DNA of 64,000 nt, from positions 30,393 through 94,392 of the forward strand of contig JAIETJ010000012.1 of assembly GCA_019745275.1 (NCBI GenBank). Reading direction: 5' to 3'. Below, in pieces: positions 1-9,940 of this stretch (positions within the stretch are counted from its first letter, which is position 1; each line of letters starts with the position of its first letter). The notes below the pieces were generated by a model. It did no database searches. It saw only the letters and a program-made list of their open reading frames with translations, and was not told where the DNA came from. Made by a program: the position numbers and the translations under genes. Source of the DNA: Pseudomonadaceae bacterium (GTDB taxonomy: Bacteria > Pseudomonadota > Gammaproteobacteria > Pseudomonadales > Pseudomonadaceae).

Positions 1-1
1 T

Positions 2-319
2 GAGCATCTGCAAGCCGATGGTTTTACCTTTAAACCGCGCAAGCCGGTGGATTGGATGGTCTGCGACATTGTCGAAAAGCCAGCGCGTAACGCTGCGCTA
101 CTGGAAACCTGGTTGGGTGAGGGCTTGTGCAGGGAAGCAGTGGTCAACTTGAAGTTGCCGATGAAACAACGCTACGCCGAAGTTAAACGCTTGCTGGCGC
201 GTATCGAAGAGGGCTTTGTCGCTCGCGGTATTCGCGTGTCCATCGCCTGTAAGCAGCTCTACCACGACCGCGAAGAGGTTACTTGCCACCTGCGCCGGCT
301 GGATAAGCGCGCACATTAA
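2..319 (+). CDS. rlmM: 23S rRNA 2'-O-ribose methyltransferase RlmM, C-terminal part (5' truncated by window edge)
   Basis: Open frame from window start: EHLQADGFTFKPRKPVDWMVCDIVEKPARNAALLETWL...LYHDREEVTCHLRR, RlmM-like C-terminus. Confidence 0.85.
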   Translation, partial: EHLQADGFTFKPRKPVDWMVCDIVEKPARNAALLETWLGEGLCREAVVNLKLPMKQRYAEVKRLLARIEEGFVARGIRVSIACKQLYHDREEVTCHLRRLDKRAH

Positions 320-455
320 GGAGCTACCTGCGCAAACACTACCAGCAACTGCATGGAGCGCGCGACAGCGCTTGCTGGTGTTGCTGTAGCGGCCTGTTGT
401 GGATGACCTTCGGTGCGCTTTGCGCGACAATAGGGGACTGTTTTTGGAGCCTGTT

Positions 456-695
456 ATGACCTTAGCCACCGATGCGATTCTGGATGCCAGCGGCCTTAAT
501 TGCCCTGAACCGGTGATGATGCTGCACAACAAAGTCCGCGATCTGGCACCGGGTGCGTTGTTGAAGGTGATCGCCACCGATCCATCCACCCGCCGTGATA
601 TTCCCAAGTTTTGTATGTTTCTCGGCCACGAGTTAGTCGAGCAACAGGTTGAGGCGGGCACCTACCTGTATTGGATCAAAAAGAAACTCGTCTAA
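456..695 (+). CDS. tusA: Sulfurtransferase TusA family protein
   Basis: [30 protein letters not shown]...; LxCPxP motif; ATG at 456 preferred over upstream ATG. Confidence 0.9.
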   Translation: MTLATDAILDASGLNCPEPVMMLHNKVRDLAPGALLKVIATDPSTRRDIPKFCMFLGHELVEQQVEAGTYLYWIKKKLV

Positions 696-730
696 TCAGG
701 TGTTAACGCCTAACCCACAGGCAGCGCGGG

Positions 731-2110
731 TTAGGCTCGCTCGTGTTGGCGAATCCGTCGTTTGCCGCTGCGCATCAGGCGGATGCCAAGCATGATCGCC
801 GCGCAGGTTAAGCCGACAATCAAACCTTGCCACAACCCCCGCGGCCCCGAAGCCGGACCCCAGAAATCGGTTAGGCCCAAGCTGTAGCCGACGGGTAAAC
901 CGATCCCCCAATACGCAAACAGCGTTAGCAGCATGGTTACGCGGGTGTCTTGATAGCCGCGTAAGGCACCGGCGGCCGTGACTTGGATAGCGTCGGAAAA
1001 CTGAAACAGCGCGGAAAAAATAATCAAACTGCTGGCCACGGCAATTACCGCTATGTCGCCGGTGTACAACCGGGCGATCGATTCGCGACCGAGAAACATC
1101 GCGCTGGCCGAGATGCAGGCATACGCCAGCGCCACCAACATGCCTACGCCGGCGGCGTAACGGGCTTGGCGTGGCTCGCCTCGACCGAGTGCTTGACCCA
1201 CGCGCACAGTGACGGCCATGCCCAGCGCGTAGGGGATCATAAACACCATCGAGCTGAAATTAAGGGCGATTTGATGGCCTGCCACCACGGTGGCGCCCAT
1301 GGCGCCGATCAGCAGAGCGATCACCGAGAAAATGCTCGCTTCGGCAAAGATCGATACCCCTATGGGCACGCCAACCGACAGCAAGCGTTTAAGAATCGCC
1401 CAGTTGGGCCACTCAAAGTGGCTAAATAGTTTGCTGGCTTGGTAGTACGGCGCCCATTTCACCCACCACAGCATGGCCAGCAACATGCCCCACATGACGA
1501 TGGCCGTGGCCCAACCACAACCGACCCCGCCCATTGCGGGTACGCCGAGTTTGCCGTAGATGAAAATGTAATTGGCCGGGATATTTATCAGCAGGCCAAG
1601 CAGGCCGATCATCATGCTTGGGCGGGTGTGCCCTAGGCCGTCGCTGTAGCAGCGCAACACGTGATAAAGGGCCGCAGCGGGAAAACCACAAGCCACTGCG
1701 CGCAAATAGCCCATTGAGGGTTCAATCAGTTGTGGCTCAACATTCATAATTTGCAGGACGATTTGCGCGTGCCACAACAGTACACCGCAGACACTGCCCA
1801 CCCATAACGCCAGCCATGTGGCTTGGCGCACCAAGGGGCCGATTTCGTTGTGCAAACCACCGCCAAAGCGCTGTGCGACCTTGGGCGTGGTGGCCAATAA
1901 AATGCCGGTCATCAGCAAATACACCGGCACCCACAACGAGTTGCCCAAGGCCACTGCAGCGAGGTCGCGAGGGCTAACCCGGCCGGCCATTACCGTATCG
2001 ACAAAGCCCATGGCGGTGTTCGCCAACTGCGCGATCATGATCGGTGCGGCAAGGGTGAGTAAGCTGCATAGTTCGGTGCGCAAGCGAGAGGCGCGCGAGA
2101 GGGTGGTCAT
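731..2110 (-). CDS. MATE family multidrug efflux transporter (NorM-like)
   Basis: 12-TM MATE-like protein; likely start MTTLSRASRLRTELCSLLTLAAPIMIAQLANTAMGFVDTVMAG. Confidence 0.88.
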   Translation of the reverse strand: MTTLSRASRLRTELCSLLTLAAPIMIAQLANTAMGFVDTVMAGRVSPRDLAAVALGNSLWVPVYLLMTGILLATTPKVAQRFGGGLHNEIGPLVRQATWLALWVGSVCGVLLWHAQIVLQIMNVEPQLIEPSMGYLRAVACGFPAAALYHVLRCYSDGLGHTRPSMMIGLLGLLINIPANYIFIYGKLGVPAMGGVGCGWATAIVMWGMLLAMLWWVKWAPYYQASKLFSHFEWPNWAILKRLLSVGVPIGVSIFAEASIFSVIALLIGAMGATVVAGHQIALNFSSMVFMIPYALGMAVTVRVGQALGRGEPRQARYAAGVGMLVALAYACISASAMFLGRESIARLYTGDIAVIAVASSLIIFSALFQFSDAIQVTAAGALRGYQDTRVTMLLTLFAYWGIGLPVGYSLGLTDFWGPASGPRGLWQGLIVGLTCAAIMLGIRLMRSGKRRIRQHERA

Positions 2111-2295
2111 CAAACTGTCCGGGCTGTTCAGCAAATCGAACAGTTTACGCGCCGAAGCCAAGCAGGGGAATGTAAAACTGACCGCTCGGCTTACTAATCC
2201 AAGGTGGCAAGCCGTTATGCGGTCGGCGCTGCCAGCGGGCAGGCAATGGCATAGAATGGCGCTGGACAACTTCCTAGAGCCGCATTGAGGCCTTT

Positions 2296-3447
2296 ATGCG
2301 CATTCTCGCCGACGAAAATATACCGCTGCTGGATGAGTTTTTTGCAGCCGACGCGAGCATTACTCGCTTGCCGGGGCGAGCTATTTGCGCCGCTGATGTA
2401 CAGGCCGCCGACGTGTTGCTGGTGCGTTCGGTAACCCCGGTTGATCGGGCTTTATTGGCCGGCAGTGCGGTGCGTTTTGTCGGCACCTGCACCATAGGCA
2501 CCGATCATCTGGATCTCGAATATTTTGCTGAAGCTGGTATTCAGTGGGCCAGCGCGCCCGGCTGCAACGCACGCGGGGTCGTCGATTATATCCTCGGCAG
2601 TTTGTTGGCTTTGGCCGAGCGCACAGGCGCTGAGTTAAGCCAGCGCACCTATGGTGTGGTCGGCGCTGGTGAAGTCGGTGGGCGCTTGGTTAAGGCCATG
2701 CGCGCACTGGGCTGGCGGGTGCGGGTGTGTGATCCGCCGCGTGCGGCCGCTGAGGGCGGCGAGTATTGCAGCCTCGAACAATTGCTTAAACAGTGTGATG
2801 TCATCAGCCTGCATACCCCGCTAACCCTCGATGGCCCCCTGGCTACCCGGCATCTACTGGCCGCTGAGCAGTTGCAGGGGCTGTGCGCAGGGGCTTGGTT
2901 ACTTAACGCCAGTCGCGGCGCGGTGCTGGATAACGCGGCGCTCTATCAGCTGCTGTTGCAGCGTCCAGATCTGCAAGTGGTGCTGGATGTCTGGGAGGGC
3001 GAGCCGTTAGTCGATGTGCCGCTGGCCGGCCTGTGTCAAATCGCTACCCCACATATCGCCGGTTACAGTTTGGATGGCAAATTACGTGGCACCGCGCAGA
3101 TCTATCAAGCCTACTGCGCGTGGCGCCAGCAAGCCGCGACTGTGCAACTGGTCGACTTGCTCCCCGCCCCTTGGCTGGCCGCCGTTGAACTAGACCCGCG
3201 CGGCAGTCCTGCGTGGGCACTGGCCACCTTGTGCCGGGCGGTGTACGACCCGCGACGTGACGACGCCGATTTTCGCCGCAGTTTATTCGGCGATGCGCCC
3301 GCACGCCGCGCCGGCTTCGATGCCTTGCGCAAACATTATCCCCATCGGCGAGAAACAGATGGCTTACAGGTGCGTGTGCAACAACCGGCAGAGGCCATCT
3401 GCACGGTGGTCCAAGCCTTAGGTGCGAGCCTTAATAACGGCCAATAA
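2296..3447 (+). CDS. pdxB: 4-phosphoerythronate dehydrogenase
   Basis: [16 protein letters not shown]...[11 protein letters not shown]...[13 protein letters not shown]; PdxB signature. Confidence 0.95.
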   Translation: MRILADENIPLLDEFFAADASITRLPGRAICAADVQAADVLLVRSVTPVDRALLAGSAVRFVGTCTIGTDHLDLEYFAEAGIQWASAPGCNARGVVDYILGSLLALAERTGAELSQRTYGVVGAGEVGGRLVKAMRALGWRVRVCDPPRAAAEGGEYCSLEQLLKQCDVISLHTPLTLDGPLATRHLLAAEQLQGLCAGAWLLNASRGAVLDNAALYQLLLQRPDLQVVLDVWEGEPLVDVPLAGLCQIATPHIAGYSLDGKLRGTAQIYQAYCAWRQQAATVQLVDLLPAPWLAAVELDPRGSPAWALATLCRAVYDPRRDDADFRRSLFGDAPARRAGFDALRKHYPHRRETDGLQVRVQQPAEAICTVVQALGASLNNGQ

Positions 3448-3479
3448 ACAGCCCGGCACTTAGCTGGACGAATGCTGGA

Positions 3480-3656
3480 TTAGGCTTTTTTCTGGGCCGC
3501 GACGTAGTGTCTGGCAAGGTCATGGCAGGCGCGTTGGATCATGCTTTCGGTGATGGCTATTTCGCGGCCTTGGGCGTCGATGAAGGCGCCACCGAACATG
3601 GCCTGCCGGGTCAGGTTGGTGCGGGTGATAGGGTTGCTAGCGGCTGGCAGGTTCAT
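3480..3656 (-). CDS. Small conserved-looking protein (58 aa), not in supplied ORF track
   Basis: Reverse strand reads MNLPAASNPITRTNLTRQAMFGGAFIDAQGREIAITESMIQRACHDLARHYVAAQKKA*; AAGGA Shine-Dalgarno upstream. Confidence 0.7.
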   Translation of the reverse strand: MNLPAASNPITRTNLTRQAMFGGAFIDAQGREIAITESMIQRACHDLARHYVAAQKKA

Positions 3657-3786
3657 GGTCGCGTTCCTTGGGAGCAGATGGTTGGCGCAGCTTAACGGGC
3701 CTTAATGACCGGTCTATGACAGGGGCATAACGGCTGGGTATTTTTCCTCGCGCTACCGCTTCGGTGCGCACAGTAGGGCGATGGTT

Positions 3787-4926
3787 ATGAGTGTGTTTCA
3801 CCTTGGGCTGATCATTAATCCACTGGCCGGTCTCGGCGGTTCGGTTGGTCTGAAAGGCAGCGATGGCGTGGCCGTACAAGCCTTGGCCTTGGGCGCCGAA
3901 CCGCGTGCTGCGGCGCGCACCCGAATTGCCCTAGAGTGCTTGCTGGCGCAGTCCGCGCGGCTGGAATTTGCCACCTTCGCCGGTGCCATGGGCGCTGATT
4001 TATTAGCGGAAATGGGCTTTAACTATCGTGTGCTGGGCGAGTTAGCCGCGAGCAGCAGTAGCGCCATCGACACGCAAAACGCGGTGCTTGCCCTGCAAGA
4101 CGCAGGCGTCGCGTTAATTATGTTTGCCGGCGGCGACGGCACCGCGCGGGATGTTTGCGCGGTGGCCAATAGCGCGCAGCCGGTACTGGGGATTCCGGCC
4201 GGGGTGAAGATCCATTCAGGGGTGTATGCCATCAGCCCGCGGGCGGCCGGTGAGCTAGCCAAACGTTTGCTCGAAGGCGGCTTGGTGCGCTTGGCCAGCG
4301 GCGAGGTGCGCGATCAGGATGAAGAGGCCTTGCGCGGCGGTAAGGTCGCGGCCCGTTGGTACGGCGAATTAACCGTGCCGGTGGAGGGCCACTATATGCA
4401 GCAGGTCAAGCAGGCCGGCATGGAGTCCGAAGAGCTGGTGCTGGTGGAAATCGCCGATTGGCTGCACGACAGCTGGGAGGCCGATGTGCGCTACGTCTTC
4501 GGCCCCGGTTCGACCCTGCATGGCATCGCCAGTAACCTCGGCTTGCCAACGTCGCTGTTGGGCATTGATGTAATCGAAAACGGCGCGCTAATCGCCAGTG
4601 ATGTGACTGAGGCGCAGTTGTTCGAACTGGTGCACGGCTATCCGAGCCGCTTGCTGGTCACCGCTATTGGCGGCCAGGGGCATATTCTCGGTCGCGGTAA
4701 TCAGCAAATTAGCCCGCGAGTAGTGCGCGCCATAGGTCTGGAGCACCTGCGGGTGGTGGCGACTAAACGCAAATTGGCCACGCTGGCCGGGCGGCCGTTA
4801 TTGGTCGACAGTGGCGATGCGCAACTGGACAGTGCCTTCCCGGATGCCGTGCGGGTCTGGGCTGGCTACAAAGAAGAGTTGCTTTACCCATTGGGTTGGG
4901 GTGACGCTGCGCCCAGCAGCGACTAA
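3787..4926 (+). CDS. ATP-NAD kinase family protein (COG3199-like)
   Basis: MSVFHLGLIINPLAGLGG...FAGGDGTARDVCAVA; NAD kinase GGDG motif. Confidence 0.85.
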   Translation: MSVFHLGLIINPLAGLGGSVGLKGSDGVAVQALALGAEPRAAARTRIALECLLAQSARLEFATFAGAMGADLLAEMGFNYRVLGELAASSSSAIDTQNAVLALQDAGVALIMFAGGDGTARDVCAVANSAQPVLGIPAGVKIHSGVYAISPRAAGELAKRLLEGGLVRLASGEVRDQDEEALRGGKVAARWYGELTVPVEGHYMQQVKQAGMESEELVLVEIADWLHDSWEADVRYVFGPGSTLHGIASNLGLPTSLLGIDVIENGALIASDVTEAQLFELVHGYPSRLLVTAIGGQGHILGRGNQQISPRVVRAIGLEHLRVVATKRKLATLAGRPLLVDSGDAQLDSAFPDAVRVWAGYKEELLYPLGWGDAAPSSD

Positions 4927-4951
4927 TAGCCTTAGCCATACGCGGCCAATA

Positions 4952-5204
4952 CAGACTGTGTGAAAACGTAGCGAGCGAAGGTTAGGCAAGGCAAAACAGG
5001 CGCAACGCAGCGAAGCGGAGTAACAGCCAAAGGCTGGCCCGCAGGGCGAGCGTAGCGAGTCAAAAGCGCAGTTTACGTGTTGTAAATGAGCATTTGATTC
5101 GCGTTGCTCACCCCTTCGGGGCCGCGCTAAAGCGCGTTCAGCCTGTGGCTGTGAGCCTGTTTTTAACGACGTATAACCGAGCGCAGTAGTTTTCACACGG
5201 TCTG
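4952..5204. mobile_element. MITE-like non-autonomous element, 253 bp
   Basis: TIRs CAGACTGTGTGAAAAC (4952-4967) and GTTTTCACACGGTCTG (5189-5204), 15/16 match; flanked by AATA at 4948-4951 and 5205-5208. Confidence 0.85.
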
Positions 5205-5217
5205 AATAGGAGGTTTT

Positions 5218-5646
5218 ATGCACAGCGCCGAGTCCGTTTTGCCCATCTTGGTTAACCAGCGCGTGGTGCTCTTTGATGGCGTCTGCAAGCTGTGTAACGG
5301 TTGGGCCAAGTTCTTAATTAAGCATGATCAACAACAGTTGTTCCGCCTCGCCTCGGTGCAGTCGGCTGAGGGGCAGGCGATTTTGCAATGGTGCGGTTTG
5401 CCTCTCGATCATTTCGACACCATGGCCTATGTCGACAATGGCCAGCTGTTTGTGCGCTCGGCGGCGGTGCTGCAAATTGTCGCGCGACTGCCCGCGCCAT
5501 GGTCTTGGCTGCGAGTCTTGCGAGTGTGCCCACGAGCGCTGCGCGACTGTTGTTACGACCGTATTGCGCTCAATCGCTACCGCCTGTTTGGCCGCTACGA
5601 CAGCTGCTTGCTGCCGAGTGCCGATCACGCTAAGCGCTTTCTTTAA
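5218..5646 (+). CDS. Thiol-disulfide oxidoreductase DCC family protein (DUF393)
   Basis: VVLFDGVCKLCNGW...FRLASVQSAEGQAIL; DCC (DxxCxLC) motif; AGGAGG SD. Confidence 0.88.
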   Translation: MHSAESVLPILVNQRVVLFDGVCKLCNGWAKFLIKHDQQQLFRLASVQSAEGQAILQWCGLPLDHFDTMAYVDNGQLFVRSAAVLQIVARLPAPWSWLRVLRVCPRALRDCCYDRIALNRYRLFGRYDSCLLPSADHAKRFL

Positions 5647-5801
5647 CGCCAGCTCATAGTTGGGCGTGGCTGCGGGTCCTTGATCCTGTCGTTGGCCGTC
5701 CCCATCTGTAGTGCAGACGCTCAGCGTTGCTTGAACTATCGGGCGGCACTGCCGGTGGTGTGCGGGCTAATCCGCTATGTGGTTCTGACCTGAGAGTACC
5801 T

Positions 5802-7580
5802 ATGCCGTCAATTTTGTCTGCCCGCCAACGTAATGCCTTGGGCATGGCCCAACGCTTCGTTGCGCCTTATCGTTGGCAAGTGCTGGGCGCTTTGTTGGCG
5901 CTGATGTTCACTGCTGCGATCACCCTATCGATGGGCCAGGGGATTAAGTTGCTGGTCGATCAGGGTTTGGCGACTCAGTCGCAGGCCGCTTTAAATCGCT
6001 CGATTGGCTTGTTTTTTGTGCTGGTGCTGGCGCTGGCAGTCGGTACTTTTAGCCGCTTTTATCTGGTCTCGTGGATTGGTGAACGCTTTGTCGCCGATAT
6101 CCGTAAGCGGGTGTTCAACCATCTGATCAACCTGCATCCAGGCTTTTACGAGAGCAACCGCAGCTCGGAAATTCAGTCGCGGCTGACCGCCGACACCACC
6201 TTGCTGCAAACGGTAATCGGCTCGTCGTTGTCGATGGCGCTGCGCAATGTGCTGATGCTAATCGGCGGCATCATTTTGCTGTTTTTCACCAATGCCAAAC
6301 TCACCGCCATCGTCATCGTCGCCTTGCCGCTGGTGGTGGCGCCAATCTTAATCTTCGGCCGGCGGGTGCGCGCCTTGTCGCGGCAAACCCAGGACCGGGT
6401 GGCGGATGTCGGCAGCTATGTCGGTGAAACCCTCGGGCAGATCAAAACCGTGCAGGCCTACAACCACCAAGAGCAAGATAAAAGCCGCTTTAGTGCCACG
6501 GTGGAAGATGCGTTTACCACCGCCGGTAAACGCATAAAACAGCGTGCTTGGCTGATCACCGTGGTGATTGTGCTGGTACTTGGCGCCGTCGGCGTGATGC
6601 TCTGGGTTGGCGGTATGGACGTGATCGCCGGGCGTATCAGTGGCGGTGATCTGGCGGCATTTGTGTTTTACAGCTTGATCGTCGGCATGGCCTTCGGCGC
6701 TATCAGTGAGGTGATTGGTGAGTTGCAGGCGGCCGCCGGTGCCGCCGAGCGAATTGCCGAGTTACTGCAGGCCGAAAACGCCATCACTGCGCCCGTTGCG
6801 GGTTTGCTGCAACTGCCAGCCCGGGCGAGTGGCCTCATTCAGCTAGAAAACCTAAGGTTTGCCTACCCGAGTCGGCCAGATAGCTGGGCCGTCGATGGCA
6901 TTAACTTGCAGGTTGAGCCGGGGGAAACCTTGGCGCTGGTCGGGCCATCGGGTGCGGGTAAGTCGACGTTGTTCGATCTGTTGCTGCGCTTTTTCGACCC
7001 GCAAGAGGGGCGAATTCTGGTCGAGGGGCTACCGATCACCCAGCTTGACCCGCAGGATTTGCGTCGTTGCTTTGCCTTGGTGTCGCAAAACCCTGCGCTG
7101 TTTTACGGTTCGGTCGAGGACAACTTGCGTTACGGTAAACCAACCGCCAGTCATGCCGAAGTCGAGGCCGCCGCACGGGCGGCGCATGCCCATGAGTTCA
7201 TCATGAAAATGCCAGGCGGCTATCAGACTCGGCTCGGCGACGGCGGGCTGGGCTTGTCTGGCGGGCAGCGGCAGCGCTTGGCGATTGCCCGAGCACTGCT
7301 GGTCGATGCGCCGATTTTACTGCTCGATGAAGCTACCAGCGCGCTGGATGCCGAGAGCGAATACCTGATCCAGCAGGCCTTGCCACGCTTGATGAGTGGC
7401 CGCACTACGCTGGTGATAGCGCACCGCTTGGCCACGGTAAAAAGCGCCGATCGCATTGCTGTGATCGAACACGGCAAGTTGCTGGCCATCGGTAAGCACG
7501 CCGAATTAGTCGCGAGCAATCCGCTGTATGCGCGATTGGCCGAGCTGCAATTTAATCACCACGATGACGCAGCGTTGTAA
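5802..7580 (+). CDS. ABC transporter ATP-binding/permease protein (MsbA-like)
   Basis: 6-TM domain followed by GPSGAGKST Walker A and LSGGQRQR signature. Confidence 0.9.
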   Translation: MPSILSARQRNALGMAQRFVAPYRWQVLGALLALMFTAAITLSMGQGIKLLVDQGLATQSQAALNRSIGLFFVLVLALAVGTFSRFYLVSWIGERFVADIRKRVFNHLINLHPGFYESNRSSEIQSRLTADTTLLQTVIGSSLSMALRNVLMLIGGIILLFFTNAKLTAIVIVALPLVVAPILIFGRRVRALSRQTQDRVADVGSYVGETLGQIKTVQAYNHQEQDKSRFSATVEDAFTTAGKRIKQRAWLITVVIVLVLGAVGVMLWVGGMDVIAGRISGGDLAAFVFYSLIVGMAFGAISEVIGELQAAAGAAERIAELLQAENAITAPVAGLLQLPARASGLIQLENLRFAYPSRPDSWAVDGINLQVEPGETLALVGPSGAGKSTLFDLLLRFFDPQEGRILVEGLPITQLDPQDLRRCFALVSQNPALFYGSVEDNLRYGKPTASHAEVEAAARAAHAHEFIMKMPGGYQTRLGDGGLGLSGGQRQRLAIARALLVDAPILLLDEATSALDAESEYLIQQALPRLMSGRTTLVIAHRLATVKSADRIAVIEHGKLLAIGKHAELVASNPLYARLAELQFNHHDDAAL

Positions 7581-7598
7581 TCAGGGAGTAGGCGGGTG

Positions 7599-8705
7599 AT
7601 GGATAAGGACTTCAATGTGCTGGTGCTCGGCGGCTATGGCAACTTCGGTAGCTTGATCGTCCGTCGGCTGCAGACTATTGCCGGTTTGCGGGTGTGGGTC
7701 GCCGGGCGTGATCTACACAAGGCGCAGGCATTGGCGGCGCAAACCGCGAGCCATGCCGTGCGACTGGATATCAATCAGGCCGATTTAGCCGAGCAACTGC
7801 GCGTACTTAACATCGATTTGGTGATTTCCACCGCTGGACCGTTTCAAGGCCAGGATTATCGGGTCGCGCTGGCCGCCATCAATGCCGGTGCGCATTACGT
7901 GGACTTGGCCGATGCCCGCGAGTTTGTCTGCGGCATCGGCGAGTTAGATGCACAAGCGCGGCAGGCCGGGGTGCTTATTTGCGCAGGCGGCAGCTCGGTG
8001 CCGGCCTTGAGTGCGGCGGTGGTTGATCAATTACTGCCGCGTTTTAGCCGGCTCGACAGCATCTGGCATGGCATTAGCTCGTCGGAGAAAACCCCCGGTG
8101 TCTCGACCCTTGCCGGCGTGCTCAACTACTGCGGTAAAGCTGTGCGGCAATGGCGTGACGGCGCTTGGAGTGAGGTTGTCGGCTGGCAGAGTTTAAGCGC
8201 TTATGACTTTCCCAAACCCCTCGGTCGGCGTTGGGTGAGCAACTGCGATATCCCCGATTTAGAGCTGTTTCCAGTGCGTTATCCGAGCGTGCGTGAGGTG
8301 CGTTTCTCTGCCGGTGTAGGTTTGCGCGCCACCCAGTTCGGCACTTGGTTGCTCAGTGGTCTGGTGCGCGCCGGACTGCTGCGCAGCGCTGTACCCTTGG
8401 CCCCGCTGCTGCGCCGTGCGGCGGTCATGCTCGAACCTTTGGGCGATGGCATCAGCGGCATGTTCGTGCGCCTGCAGGGGCTCGATCAACAAGGCCAGCC
8501 GCAAACCCTGTGTTGGGAGCTGCAAGCGCTGAATAATGATGGGCCGAATATCCCCTGCATGGCCGCCGTAGCGCTGGCGCGCAAGTTGGCGACGGGCAAG
8601 GTTAGCGAGCGTGGCGCTATGCCGTGCATCGGCCTGCTGACGGTGACCGAGTACTTGGCAGAGCTAGAGGGCATGGCGATTTCTGTGTCTGAGCGGCAAT
8701 GCTAG
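7599..8705 (+). CDS. Saccharopine dehydrogenase NADP-binding domain protein
   Basis: NVLVLGGYGNFGSLIVRRL Rossmann; SADH-like family. Confidence 0.8.
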   Translation: MDKDFNVLVLGGYGNFGSLIVRRLQTIAGLRVWVAGRDLHKAQALAAQTASHAVRLDINQADLAEQLRVLNIDLVISTAGPFQGQDYRVALAAINAGAHYVDLADAREFVCGIGELDAQARQAGVLICAGGSSVPALSAAVVDQLLPRFSRLDSIWHGISSSEKTPGVSTLAGVLNYCGKAVRQWRDGAWSEVVGWQSLSAYDFPKPLGRRWVSNCDIPDLELFPVRYPSVREVRFSAGVGLRATQFGTWLLSGLVRAGLLRSAVPLAPLLRRAAVMLEPLGDGISGMFVRLQGLDQQGQPQTLCWELQALNNDGPNIPCMAAVALARKLATGKVSERGAMPCIGLLTVTEYLAELEGMAISVSERQC

Positions 8706-8931
8706 CGGTGACTAATATTCAAGTGAGCGGTGAGTTCACCTATAAATCGTCGACACGTTGAAACTGGTCTAGCGTTATTTTATGGGGTTGGCGCCAACTT
8801 AGAGCACCTAGCCACGCCTTTGTGGGGGGGCAATTATTTTCCCTATCGCTGCATCCAAAACCGAATTGGTTACGTTATTCAGGTAGGTCAAATTTATGGC
8901 CGGCTTTTTAACTCCATGGTTTTAGGAAGGC

Positions 8932-9309
8932 GTGATGATAGTTAAATCAGTAAGTTTGTTAGTCCTGTTCGGTTTCTTTGCAGTTGGCGTGCAAGCGCAA
9001 CCGGTTATGCAGCCGGCCGCCCAAGGCGGCATCCTCACCGACTCGGCGGGCATCACTCTGTACACATACGATTCAGACCAGCCCGGCAAAAGTATTTGCC
9101 AAGGCTCCTGTCTGCAAGCTTGGCCTGCTTACGCCGCTGAGCCGGCGGCCGGCGAGGTCCTGGCCAGCGAGGCCAGCCGTTTAAAAAATGGTGGCGCGCA
9201 GCAGTGGGCCTGGAACGGCAAGCCTTTGTACTATTTTATCGGCGATAACAAACCGGGGGATCGTATCGGTGATGGCAGTGCTGATGTTTGGCATATTGTT
9301 AAGCCGTAA
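8932..9309 (+). CDS. Secreted protein with COG4315-like repeats
   Basis: Signal peptide, then GGILTDSAGITLYTYDSDQPGKSICQGSCLQAWPA. Confidence 0.8.
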   Translation: MMIVKSVSLLVLFGFFAVGVQAQPVMQPAAQGGILTDSAGITLYTYDSDQPGKSICQGSCLQAWPAYAAEPAAGEVLASEASRLKNGGAQQWAWNGKPLYYFIGDNKPGDRIGDGSADVWHIVKP

Positions 9310-9343
9310 GCGCCATCAATTGACTAAGTAACAACCAGTAGAA

Positions 9344-9375
9344 ATGCCAACGCCCCAGTTATGGGGCGTTGGCAT
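9344..9375. terminator. Bidirectional terminator-like hairpin
   Basis: 14-bp perfect stem ATGCCAACGCCCCA-gtta-TGGGGCGTTGGCAT between convergent genes. Confidence 0.75.
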
Positions 9376-9433
9376 GTGTGCAGCGGGTCTTTCAAGCGCT
9401 CAGGCGTAGGCTGAGCGCTAGTTGGCGCTTACC

Positions 9434-9715
9434 TTAGCGGTATTCGCACAGGTAGGCGGTGTCTTCGCTGACTTTTAGCTGAAACTTGCTGTTGGCCGGA
9501 ACGGTGAACTGGCTGCCGCTGGTGAAGGCTTCCCAACTGTCGCTGCCCGGCAATTTAACCGTAAGTGCGCCGGCGACTACGTGCATGATTTCCAGTTGGC
9601 TGGTGCCAAACTCGTATTCGCCAGCAGCCATAACGCCTATGGTGGCGGGGCCGGCGGTCATGCCGAAAGCAATGGATTTGACGCTGCCGTCGAAGTATTC
9701 GTTAACTTTAAACAT
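9434..9715 (-). CDS. ppnP: Pyrimidine/purine nucleoside phosphorylase (DUF1255)
   Basis: [17 protein letters not shown]...TVGVM-type cupin sequence. Confidence 0.9.
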   Translation of the reverse strand: MFKVNEYFDGSVKSIAFGMTAGPATIGVMAAGEYEFGTSQLEIMHVVAGALTVKLPGSDSWEAFTSGSQFTVPANSKFQLKVSEDTAYLCEYR

Positions 9716-9940
9716 GGCGGTATTCTCGTAAGGGTTAACAGCGGAAGGGTTAAAAAGGGGCGCTCAGTATGCCCAAGCCGATTGTGTGCGTCATCCGCTT
9801 TGCATGGCCGAAGGCGCTCGGTTACACAATTAAAAGGCTGGTGTGAGGGCGTGCCGACGTGGCAGCTTAGCCTGGCGCTGCCTCGGCACGCCGTTGCTGG
9901 GGCTGCTAGGCTCAGTGATGAACTTATTGGGAGCGAGCAA

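Noticed and set aside
983-1429. 148-aa ORF antisense to the MATE gene
   Set aside because: His/Gly/Arg-rich shadow translation; no SD and no domain.
4798-5223. 141-aa minus-strand ORF across the MITE
   Set aside because: Overlaps the antisense of the ATP-NAD kinase 3' end and the hairpin-rich element; no protein-like conservation signal.
8706-8931. Possible gene or pseudogene in the gap before the COG4315-like gene
   Set aside because: ORF 8730-8945 has no SD or recognisable domain; probably just promoter/UTR sequence.
9581-9940. N-terminal 120-residue extension of the hydroxyacid dehydrogenase ORF
   Set aside because: Overlaps ppnP antisense. The Rossmann start MAKVCFIGLGVMG at 9941 is the natural start.
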